From positions 1 through 8,952 of the forward strand of contig JASSUF010000104.1 of the NCBI GenBank assembly GCA_031963365.1: a stretch of 8,952 nucleotides of DNA, read 5' to 3'. Source of the stretch: JASSUD01 sp031963365. GTDB taxonomy: Bacteria > Pseudomonadota > Gammaproteobacteria > Burkholderiales > Burkholderiaceae. Positions within the stretch are counted from its first letter, which is position 1. Each line of letters opens with the position of its first letter. The translations under genes were made by a program, and so were the position numbers. Shown here piece by piece: positions 1 through 6,077 of the stretch. Under the pieces are notes generated by a model. The model did no database searches. It was not told the origin of the DNA and saw nothing but the letters and a program-made list of their open reading frames with translations.

Positions 1-156
1 CACCGCGTTTCCATTACTGTGTAGTGCAGAGGTCATAAACGGCAAAACCGTCAAGGTCTCGCCGATATAGACAGCGCAAGCTCCATACAGATTTCCTGTG
101 CTAGCAATCGCTGCAGACATCAGGGGATAGATCGTGAGGATATCCCCATCAACGGC
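1..156 (-). repeat. Imperfect tandem repeat in the C-terminal extension of protein I
   Basis: Residues 166-190 and 192-217 of the tail protein I translation resemble each other. The cores are TIYPLMSAAIASTGN and TVLPFMTSALHSNGN, aligned without gaps, and both are preceded by an AV-x-G-x-LT-like stretch. Identical positions include T, P, M, A, S, G and N. The second copy is cut by the window edge, so more copies may follow. This was seen by eye and is not statistically tested. Confidence 0.5.
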
Positions 157-651
157 AGCAGAAGCCCATTCGATGACTCCCGTAGTCGTGCGCGTTAGCA
201 TCAATCCAATAACGTGTCTGCTGACAGGTTTGACGTCCTCGATGAGGGTTTCTATTTCTGTACATTGCGCATCGCTCAATGCCGATCCTTCAGGGAGATC
301 AACTTGCAAGCGAAACGTGCCAGGAGGATCTTGAGGCTCTGTTTCCCACCAAGAAGTGACTTGAATTTGATAGCCAAACGGTTCGAGCACCTGGCGTAGC
401 GCGTGTAAGGTTCCTTTATATTGATGCAATATAAAAGCACGCTGTATGGCCTGGCGCTTCAGGCTTTCTGGAGTTTTAGGATTCCAACGCGTCACCGACA
501 CACTCCACGCCAAATACGGTAAAAGTGCGGTTGGACACGTAGCGGGATTCCAGAGTGCGCGTAAAGGCGTATTCAGATCAGCCAATGCAGAATTCACCGC
601 AGCGACAGACTGTTCTAAAAAAGTACTATTTGGAGGCAGTAAAGAAAGCAT
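1..651 (-). CDS. I: P2 gpI-like phage tail protein I, baseplate component (C-terminus beyond window)
   Basis: Not an ATG-to-stop frame within the window: translation from the ATG at 651 gives 217 codons with no stop before the left edge. The protein matches P2 gpI as I remember it. Residues 33-49 hold the LWNPATCP...LLPYLAW block, residues 70-94 the block around HQYKGTLHALRQVLEPFGY, residues 100-114 TSWWETEPQDPPGTF, and residues 140-150 KPVSRHVIGL. In P2 this protein belongs to the baseplate wedge with W and J. P2 gpI ends soon after the segment equivalent to DGDILTIYP here (residues 168-176), so this copy has at least 40 extra residues. The ATG shares its A with the TAA stop of gene J, and a strong AGGAGGA Shine-Dalgarno lies 6 bases upstream, so the start is secure. 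It is the last visible gene of the V-W-J-I operon. Confidence 0.93.
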   Translation of the reverse strand, partial: MLSLLPPNSTFLEQSVAAVNSALADLNTPLRALWNPATCPTALLPYLAWSVSVTRWNPKTPESLKRQAIQRAFILHQYKGTLHALRQVLEPFGYQIQVTSWWETEPQDPPGTFRLQVDLPEGSALSDAQCTEIETLIEDVKPVSRHVIGLMLTRTTTGVIEWASAAVDGDILTIYPLMSAAIASTGNLYGACAVYIGETLTVLPFMTSALHSNGNAV

Positions 652-1562
652 TAACGCTCCTCCTGCATCACATCCACCTGCATGCCTGTACAAAACGCCG
701 CTTCTGTAGGAGTAAGCGTGTGATCATGTGCAGGTGCGTCTAACAGCACGTTTTGCACACCTTCCACGTGTAACGCAGCAAACAAGGCGGAACGGCGAAT
801 CGATGCGCCTAAGTGGCGTTGGTGCGTCACGTATTCCTGCAAACGACTCCGTGCAGCGTCCACAATAGGTTCCGCTTCGGGGCCTGGGCGTAAAACCAAA
901 GTGGCTTTAATCGTATAGGGGATAATCTGGGCCGATTGCACGATGACCCTGTCTCCTAAGGGACGCACAGTTTCTTCGTTGAGTGCGCGACGTACTTGCT
1001 CTAAGAGCGTTTCAGAAGCAGTGCCATCGCCTTCATGCGATAACACACTGATCACCACCGTAGCGGGGCTGGGGCTAATCGCACTGGCATCAGCTACCCG
1101 CCCATCAGCCGCGCGCGCATGCATCACATACGCGGTTCTAGGTCCTGCGGTCGACAAGCGCTCAAAGGCCTTTTGTGCACGTTCCCGTAAGGCGGCATCG
1201 GATTCATAAAGGGGTTCTACAGGAGGAGTAGCCTCCCGATTTCCGGGTTGGATCGTCAAACGCACCACATTGAGCAAAGCAGCGAGATGATCTAAATCAC
1301 TGCCTTGGGCATAGGCCAACATCACTGCTTTAGCGGCTTCATTGATACGTTGGCGCAGCAATAATTCTCGGTAGGCATTTTCTTGCAACAAGATAACCAG
1401 AGGTTCGGATTCCAGGGCTAAGGTCGCAGCGAGTTCAGCACGTTGTGATTCTGGATAGCACGCTATCAATGCGGCTTTACGCGTTTCAAAAATCTGCTCA
1501 TAGTCCAATGGCTCAATGACGGTAGGTGCAGGCAGTTTGGAGAGATCAATCGCGGTACTCAT
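651..1562 (-). CDS. J: P2 gpJ-like baseplate assembly protein J
   Basis: A 303-residue protein, almost the same length as P2 gpJ (about 302). It belongs to the baseplate J family, whose members form the wedges around the central spike in contractile tails. The N-terminus shows the family opening IDLSKLPAP (residues 5-13), followed by the LDYEQIF...RKAALI region and LESEPLVILLQENAYRELL with RQRINEAAKAVMLAYA (about residues 50-85). The LPAP and LLQENAYRE motifs are typical of P2-type J proteins. The C-terminal half has the LGASIRRSALFAALHVEGVQNV segment expected of this family. The ATG overlaps the TGA of gene W (ATGA), with AGGAG 8 bases upstream at 1571-1575. The stop overlaps the start of gene I. 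The gene appears complete and intact. Confidence 0.96.
   Translation of the reverse strand: MSTAIDLSKLPAPTVIEPLDYEQIFETRKAALIACYPESQRAELAATLALESEPLVILLQENAYRELLLRQRINEAAKAVMLAYAQGSDLDHLAALLNVVRLTIQPGNREATPPVEPLYESDAALRERAQKAFERLSTAGPRTAYVMHARAADGRVADASAISPSPATVVISVLSHEGDGTASETLLEQVRRALNEETVRPLGDRVIVQSAQIIPYTIKATLVLRPGPEAEPIVDAARSRLQEYVTHQRHLGASIRRSALFAALHVEGVQNVLLDAPAHDHTLTPTEAAFCTGMQVDVMQEER
658..664 (-). promoter_or_regulatory. Shine-Dalgarno site for gene I
   Basis: AGGAGGA on the minus strand lies 6 bases before the ATG of gene I and inside the last codons of gene J. It fixes the start of gene I and supports coupled translation with J. Confidence 0.75.
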
Positions 1563-1915
1563 AGTCCCTTCTCCTGCGAGAGGGGAATATCGAGCTGCAC
1601 CGGCGCATCGGTATAGACCACCGTTCCAGTGATAGTCAGCATGGTTCCCGCGGTGCCTTCTATAGACGGCGCTAGGTGCACTTCAGAGAGATTCAGCCGA
1701 GGCTCCCAGCGTGAGAGGGCTTCTGCCACTGCGGCATAGAGAGGAATAGTTAAGGCAGCATTAAGAGGGGCATCGAGCAGGTTAGATAACGCACTGCCAA
1801 AATCACGCCGCATCACGCGCGATCCCAACGGGGTCATGAGTATTCGGCTCATTGCATGGTGGAGATGAGCGAGCCCGCTTAACGTGCGGCCAGTGATAGG
1901 ATGCATCCCTCTCAT
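1559..1915 (-). CDS. W: P2 gpW-like baseplate assembly protein W (gp25/lysozyme-like fold family)
   Basis: A 118-residue protein, close to the P2 gpW length of about 115. It carries the hallmark block ILMTPLGSRVMRRDFGS (about residues 25-41), which in P2 reads very similarly (ILLTPVGSRVMRREYGS from memory), and a second block ALSRWEPRLNLSEV (about residues 87-100). These are conserved in the gp25-like baseplate wedge family (related to T4 gp25 and T6SS TssE), which helps start sheath assembly. The first ATG is chosen because GGAGAG lies 5 bases upstream (1921-1926) and because it overlaps the stop of gene V as ATGA. A second ATG three codons later is possible. The gene is complete. Confidence 0.95.
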   Translation of the reverse strand: MRGMHPITGRTLSGLAHLHHAMSRILMTPLGSRVMRRDFGSALSNLLDAPLNAALTIPLYAAVAEALSRWEPRLNLSEVHLAPSIEGTAGTMLTITGTVVYTDAPVQLDIPLSQEKGL

Positions 1916-2460
1916 TGCGGCTCTCCAGTGGCATCATTGCCTCTTTTAACGCCGCTATGGCGGTGGGTATGCAGCACAATGTCATTTGAGGATAACGCTC
2001 CACCGGATTGTGTAAGCGATCCCTCAATAATCACATGACCGCGCAAAATAATCTGAGCAGCCTCTATACAGGCCTGTTGCAGCCCTGTGGCAGATAAGGT
2101 ACCTGTGCCAAAGTGATAGCTTAGACAAGCTCCATCAGGGTAAACCACTGTATGCAGTGCAGGATCGGTACTCGGCGCAGGATAAGCTTGGGTATATAGG
2201 CCGCGTAATGCCACCCCTGCACTTAACTCACCCTCAGGGCACAGCAAAAGTACCTGTTCTCCGATAGTGGGAGCGTGCCAAGTACGCACAGCACCAGCAA
2301 AAGGTGTACACCAAGCCATCCAATCAGTAAGCAATGCGCCTGTGCGCACACGACAATGCGCTTTGGCGAGATCGAATGCTTCAATCGTGCCAAAGCGCAT
2401 GAGATTTAATAAGCGCGGATAGAGTGAGGAGGTAGACATATCATGCATCGTGCAACACAT
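1912..2460 (-). CDS. V: P2 gpV-like baseplate spike protein V
   Basis: Central spike at the tip of a contractile tail, expected to be a trimer that punctures the target envelope. The OB-fold region (about residues 22-90) carries TDWMAWCTPFAG, RTWHAPTIGEQVLLL and the GELSAGVALRGLY block, all closely matching P2 gpV as remembered. A beta-helical part with VYPDG follows. The end has GGALSSNDIVLHTHRHSG, in which HTHRH (residues 164-168, bases 1957-1971) corresponds to the HxH motif that binds iron at the spike apex in P2. The protein is about 30 residues shorter than P2 gpV (211), with the loss in the helical shaft. Three in-frame ATGs (2460, 2448, 2439) are possible and none has a clear Shine-Dalgarno. 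The one at 2439 (MSTSSLYPRLL) would fit homologues well. It is the first gene of the operon. Confidence 0.95.
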   Translation of the reverse strand: MCCTMHDMSTSSLYPRLLNLMRFGTIEAFDLAKAHCRVRTGALLTDWMAWCTPFAGAVRTWHAPTIGEQVLLLCPEGELSAGVALRGLYTQAYPAPSTDPALHTVVYPDGACLSYHFGTGTLSATGLQQACIEAAQIILRGHVIIEGSLTQSGGALSSNDIVLHTHRHSGVKRGNDATGEPQ

Positions 2461-2626
2461 CGATGCAGCATGCCGCTATTTTTAGTTTAGATAAGCGATT
2501 TGTGGAAAAAAATAGTTGTATTACCGCATTAAGACCGTCATTTTTGTTTGGCCACTACGGTGTTGTACGAGATAAAACGCTAAACCAACCTGTTTTTTTG
2601 TCGACAATGAATGACTAATATCGATA
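2461..2626. other. Spacer upstream of the baseplate operon
   Basis: 166 AT-rich bases between the stop of the 457-residue protein gene and the start of gene V. I see no convincing rho-independent terminator and no good sigma-70 promoter, so transcription could run through from the upstream gene into the baseplate genes. Two 10-base perfect palindromes (TTGTCGACAA at 2598-2607 and ATATCGATAT at 2618-2627) lie close together, but each could occur by chance. Confidence 0.35.
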
Positions 2627-4000
2627 TCACGCTACGCTATGAGCATGATTATCAGGGAGGCTACGTGGACTCATAGCGATATAGGAGGAGCCACCTGAAT
2701 CAGAAATGGTATAGGCAGATACATGCATGCCAGAACTTTCTTCTTCAGACGAATAGCCATATTCACTTTCCACCTCTACCCTGGGCATGATAAAAGCTTG
2801 ATTCGCTCTGGAAGAGCTGGAATACGAAGGAAGATGTTGTGAGGAAGAAGGATCTGGTTCGTACGATTGTACTGTTGGAAGTATCGGTGCTCTATCTATA
2901 AGGTCGCTTGGGGAAAGGGGTCGAGAATCTGTTGAAAAAGAAGCCGTGTCGTTTCTATCGCTCATACGGCTTCTACTGCTGCGACTGGTAGTCCGACTAC
3001 TGCTACGGCTCTGCTCAAAAGCATCGAATCGTTTATGTAATGCATTAAGACCATCAAGCAGATTTTGATTTATAAGTTGCTGCTGTTGAATTAGTTCTCC
3101 ATTCTGCGTGACTTCTTGTCTGAGTCTTGTAATTATTTCTCCGTTTCTACTGGCCTCTCCTCTGAGTGCTATATTTTGATTATTCAGTTCTGCGTTTTCA
3201 TTTTTCAATTTTTTTATTGTTTGCTGGTATTCTTCTAAATTTTTACTGCGCTTATTTAAATTCGCTATTACTGTCTCAGTTCTAGTAACAATAGGAGATG
3301 CCATTTTACTGGCTGCAGTTTGGTTTGTACTTCCTACCCCTATTTGCGGTATTTCAAGAGATGCAAATGCGGTTTCTTCGATGTCAAGGCGGTATGGCGT
3401 TGTGCCGCTTGAAGCAGGTGAAATACTATCGTTTTGCTTCGCTAGTACTTCTAAATTAACATTTTCTTCACTAATATGTGTTGTTGGAGTAGTAACCGCG
3501 CGGGCTGTTGTCATTTTAGATTGAATCGCAGGGGCTTCCATGGCAGCAGGAGGATTTAAAATTGCGAGTTTTTTAAAAAAAGGTGAGGAGGCCATTTTTT
3601 GTCCGAAACGCAAACTTATAGGCCCCAAGTCTTTTTTTATCAGCTCACAGAACGTCGCAGTATCTTTTTCATCATTTAGATTAAGTTTGGTAACTTTTTC
3701 TAGAAAGGAGTCCCAATTTAGATCACGATCTGTAGTGATGCCTTCCATCAAGGCATCCAACTCTTTTAAGTCGCTAGATTCTAGACCAAAATATTCTGTA
3801 AACAATGATTCAAGAGAATTTCTATAATCTTCTTCAGACCCAGCACCAAGTGGGATGTTCGATTGTGAGGAATTATTTGGGCGTGCTGACGCATTTCGAG
3901 TAGGCGAATGTTGTTTCACAGCGCTATTACTGGTTCCACCAAAAATGGACGTTGCAAGAGACGCAGTCCCAGCTTTCAAAGTTTCGATAGAAAATGGCAT
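2627..4000 (-). CDS. Unknown 457-residue coiled-coil protein with Arg/Ser-rich and acidic Ser-rich tail
   Basis: I do not recognise a family. There is no signal peptide or membrane segment. Residues 1-55 are Ser/Thr/Asn-rich and probably disordered. Residues 56-145 look folded and helical (YRNSLESLFTEYF, WDSFLEKVTKLNL). Residues 146-235 are Pro/Ala/Thr-rich linker. Residues 242-329 form a long predicted coiled coil rich in Asn, Gln, Glu and Leu. A basic Arg/Ser tract at 331-349 resembles eukaryotic RS regions. The last 100 residues are Ser-, Pro- and Tyr-rich, with an acidic patch at 409-422 (VESEYGYSSEEESS). The ATG at 4000 has only a weak GGA upstream. Base composition is clearly more AT-rich than the baseplate genes downstream on the same strand. 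The layout suits a secreted host-directed protein or a fibrous structural protein. Both are inferences, and no secretion signal is visible. Confidence 0.8.
   Translation of the reverse strand: MPFSIETLKAGTASLATSIFGGTSNSAVKQHSPTRNASARPNNSSQSNIPLGAGSEEDYRNSLESLFTEYFGLESSDLKELDALMEGITTDRDLNWDSFLEKVTKLNLNDEKDTATFCELIKKDLGPISLRFGQKMASSPFFKKLAILNPPAAMEAPAIQSKMTTARAVTTPTTHISEENVNLEVLAKQNDSISPASSGTTPYRLDIEETAFASLEIPQIGVGSTNQTAASKMASPIVTRTETVIANLNKRSKNLEEYQQTIKKLKNENAELNNQNIALRGEASRNGEIITRLRQEVTQNGELIQQQQLINQNLLDGLNALHKRFDAFEQSRSSSRTTSRSSRSRMSDRNDTASFSTDSRPLSPSDLIDRAPILPTVQSYEPDPSSSQHLPSYSSSSRANQAFIMPRVEVESEYGYSSEEESSGMHVSAYTISDSGGSSYIAMSPRSLPDNHAHSVA
3074..3157 (-). repeat. 14-residue repeat within the coiled coil
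   Basis: Residues 282-295 (EASRNGEIITRLRQ) and 296-309 (EVTQNGELIQQQQL) of the 457-residue protein are adjacent copies with the shared core E-x-[ST]-x-N-G-E-[IL]-I. Fourteen residues equals two heptads, which fits local duplication within a coiled coil. Confidence 0.55.
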
Positions 4001-4044
4001 GGGTATTCCAATAGAGTAGGTGTGTGGAATGGCCTAGAGTGGAC

Positions 4045-4071
4045 GAGACTACCGTTTTTACCAGCAGTCTC
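4045..4071. repeat. Inverted repeat GAGACT-N15-AGTCTC
   Basis: A perfect 6-base inverted repeat (4045-4050 and 4066-4071) with a 15-base spacer, in the divergent control region 45-71 bases upstream of the minus-strand gene start. It could be an operator or a leader hairpin. The arms are short, so chance is possible. Confidence 0.3.
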
Positions 4072-4200
4072 TACCATTTATCAGCGCAATAACGGATTCT
4101 CAATAGCAGAGAAGGTACCCAGAGTATGTAACTTAGAGATGATCTGCTTGGCATGCAGGCAACAAAGCCATTCCTACATAGCGTAAAGTGAAAAAACGAT

Positions 4201-4223
4201 AAAAAAAATCCGGCTAAAACCGG
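4201..4223 (-). terminator. Weak terminator-like hairpin reading leftward
   Basis: On the minus strand, CCGG-TTTTAG-CCGG is followed by A and eight T residues. The 4-bp GC stem is short but the U-tract is strong. Its orientation would stop leftward transcripts that enter from the antisense strand of the plus-strand ankyrin gene, shielding the 457-residue protein gene. The stem is too short for more than modest confidence. Confidence 0.35.
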
Positions 4224-4242
4224 TTAATTCTCAGCGAGTTTT

Positions 4243-5889
4243 GTGGACTCCACTATGGACCGTATTGCGCCTATTCCTTCGTCAACACTTCCTGTTACCA
4301 CAGCGAAACCCATAGCATATAAAGATCCTGTATGTGAACAGGATGCAGTAGAGCGCAACAGCCTTATTGCTGTCGAAGCATGGCAAAGCCTATTCAAAGG
4401 TTTGCCGCTTGAAATAGTTTCAATGATTTTCACAGAAACGTTATGGGGTTTAACGATCACTGAAATATTGAATATTGCAGAATATCAAAAAGGGCAACTC
4501 ATACCTGAAGCGTGGCCTGAACTCTACAAAGCCAGTGTTTTAGCTTGCGGCTCCATAGAAGCGCTATCAGAGTGGCTCTCTAGTCCTACACAATTTCGGA
4601 ATTTTGTTGAAGATGCGCAAAGATACGGGGATAAAACCCTAAGGCAAATCTTTTATGGATTGCAACTGCTGAAAAAAATGGAAGGTCCAATAAGTATTGA
4701 AGAAGGTATGCGCGCTGGAATCATCCGTAGAGAGTGTGTATGTTCAGAAAATGCATTGCCAAGTATCAAAGCCCAGCAAGACTTTTTGTCATGGCTTGGT
4801 GAAAAAAAAGCGCGTATGGCAGTGTATTTACGTTGGTTTCCTGCACAAACCCGTGATCCTGAAGACGTCCTTAAGCCAGATTTACTAAAAGAAGCAGTAA
4901 CATACAATAATCGCATGATAGTAGAACAAGTATGTGTCTACATGCAAAAACATAGGCTGCACGATGGGGATGCCCTTTACGCATGTGGAAGGGCATTACG
5001 GGCAGCGGTTATGCGTAGCGATGTTGAAATAGCAGAATATTTATTGGATGAATTTCCAGAGGGCCGGCGTGCTCAGGGCATTCTACAGAGTGCTGCAAAA
5101 AAAGGGTGTTTGTCTATGGTCCAACTGCTTTTAGAAAGAAAAGTAGAAATTAATGCATCAGACGATTACCAAAAAACAGCCTTACAGACGGTAATAGATG
5201 CTTTCTATCCATTTTATCTTTCTTCTCCATATTCCAAAGATGATGAGGAGGGATATCAAGAAACCCTCAATCAACTAAAGGTTATTATTTTTTTATTGCG
5301 TCAATATGTTGATAAAAAACTGGCTTTTAACATCAATTGGGAATTACGCGGAAAAAATACTTTTCTACATATGGCTTGTTATGTGCAAGACCCAGACTCG
5401 GCATTATGGCTAGCACAATTTATACTAGAGCAGCAAAAAGATAAAAATTTGTTCAAGGCTCAAAATGCATATGGGGAATCTCCTTTCATATGTGCGTTAG
5501 AGGCTGATAATGACTTGATGTATACTTTTTTGCACGAGCAGTGGGCAAAGCGAGTACCAGAAATAGAATTGTCGCCTTCTTCTTTGCAGGAACTTCAAGC
5601 TTTACGAAAAGCGGCAGATAAAGCATCTCCAACTATACCTTCCACAAAGCCAGTATTGCCTGCTCCCATTACTATTCAAAATGCCCCCCCTGCTACTGTT
5701 CAGCCTCTTCCTATCACCGCTTCCTATACACCTTCTGCGCAAGAGATTTCTCGGCTACACACATGGGTGCAAACCTTTGTTGATTTCTCAAAATACCTGC
5801 TCGCTATAGTGTTTTTTATTCCACATGTTCTATATACCTTTTATCTCAAGGTCATACGGACTTTGGTGAGCAGAGTGGAGGAAAGCTAA
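4243..5889 (+). CDS. Ankyrin-repeat protein with possible F-box and C-terminal membrane segment
   Basis: A 548-residue protein. Residues 53-95 (GLPLEIVSMIFTETL... up to W91) resemble an F-box: an LPxEI opening, then a hydrophobic helix, and a Trp further on. The match is weak. From about 214 to 435 there are four to six divergent ankyrin-like helix pairs. The clearest are residues 250-269 (ALRAAVMRSDVEIAEYLLDE), 280-305 (ILQSAAKKGCLSMVQLLLER...VEINASD), 371-395 (TFLHMACY) and 408-430 (AYGESPFICALEADNDLMYTFL). A Pro/Ala-rich linker (460-495) leads to a hydrophobic segment at about 518-538, probably a membrane anchor, with a short basic tail. The frame opens with GTG at 4243. ATG at 4255 (MDRIAPIPSS) is equally likely, since neither has a clear Shine-Dalgarno and an in-frame TAA lies at 4225-4227. 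Ankyrin and F-box domains occur in effectors of intracellular bacteria such as Legionella and amoeba symbionts, so a host-directed role is inferred, not shown. It is the only plus-strand gene here. Confidence 0.85.
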   Translation: MDSTMDRIAPIPSSTLPVTTAKPIAYKDPVCEQDAVERNSLIAVEAWQSLFKGLPLEIVSMIFTETLWGLTITEILNIAEYQKGQLIPEAWPELYKASVLACGSIEALSEWLSSPTQFRNFVEDAQRYGDKTLRQIFYGLQLLKKMEGPISIEEGMRAGIIRRECVCSENALPSIKAQQDFLSWLGEKKARMAVYLRWFPAQTRDPEDVLKPDLLKEAVTYNNRMIVEQVCVYMQKHRLHDGDALYACGRALRAAVMRSDVEIAEYLLDEFPEGRRAQGILQSAAKKGCLSMVQLLLERKVEINASDDYQKTALQTVIDAFYPFYLSSPYSKDDEEGYQETLNQLKVIIFLLRQYVDKKLAFNINWELRGKNTFLHMACYVQDPDSALWLAQFILEQQKDKNLFKAQNAYGESPFICALEADNDLMYTFLHEQWAKRVPEIELSPSSLQELQALRKAADKASPTIPSTKPVLPAPITIQNAPPATVQPLPITASYTPSAQEISRLHTWVQTFVDFSKYLLAIVFFIPHVLYTFYLKVIRTLVSRVEES

Positions 5890-6015
5890 AATAAAAAATT
5901 GCGTAATATAAAAAGTCTAGGCGGTTTTAAGCAAAGAGAACAATATGCAGAATGGCATAAGGCTTTTTACATTAGGTACGTTGAAAATAAATATCAATAT
6001 ATTAATGCTAATAAC

Positions 6016-6046
6016 AAAAAAAGCCCTTCATTAAAGGGCGTTTTAG
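6016..6046. terminator. Bidirectional rho-independent terminator between convergent genes
   Basis: The stem GCCCTT (6023-6028) pairs with AAGGGC (6034-6039) around the 5-base loop CATTA. Seven A residues on the left become a U-run for leftward transcripts, and GTTTTA on the right serves rightward ones less well. It lies 38 bases past the stop of the 535-residue protein gene and about 130 bases past the ankyrin gene. The rest of the 188-base convergent spacer shows nothing else. Confidence 0.8.
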
Positions 6047-6077
6047 GGGAAAAACTATAGAATAAGCGAAGCGATTT

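Larger units (their letters stand above)
4001..4242. other. Divergent intergenic region
   Basis: 242 bases between two divergently transcribed genes, so promoters for both should lie here. A poor sigma-70 candidate for the plus-strand gene is TTGGCA at 4148-4153 with an unclear -10. I found no strong promoter in either direction, no RNA gene and no credible small ORF. Confidence 0.4.

Noticed and set aside
134..743. Several short plus-strand open frames opposite genes I and J
   Set aside because: They lie antisense to a clear gpI/gpJ coding region, overlap each other in different frames, and have no recognisable motifs or ribosome binding sites.
1803..2027. 74-residue minus-strand frame across the V/W junction
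   Set aside because: It overlaps two well-supported genes (V and W) in another frame, so it is a shadow frame.
1559..2460. Type VI secretion system instead of phage tail
   Set aside because: W and V relate distantly to TssE and VgrG, but the V-W-J-I order and P2-specific motifs are those of a P2-like tail, and no T6SS-specific genes are present.
2598..2627. Two 10-base palindromes (TTGTCGACAA and ATATCGATAT) as phage operators
   Set aside because: Ten-base palindromes are expected several times by chance in a window this size, and the two differ from each other, so they are not a repeated operator.
4224..4460. 78-residue minus-strand frame opposite the start of the ankyrin gene
   Set aside because: It is antisense to a long gene with domain support, and its translation has no recognisable feature.
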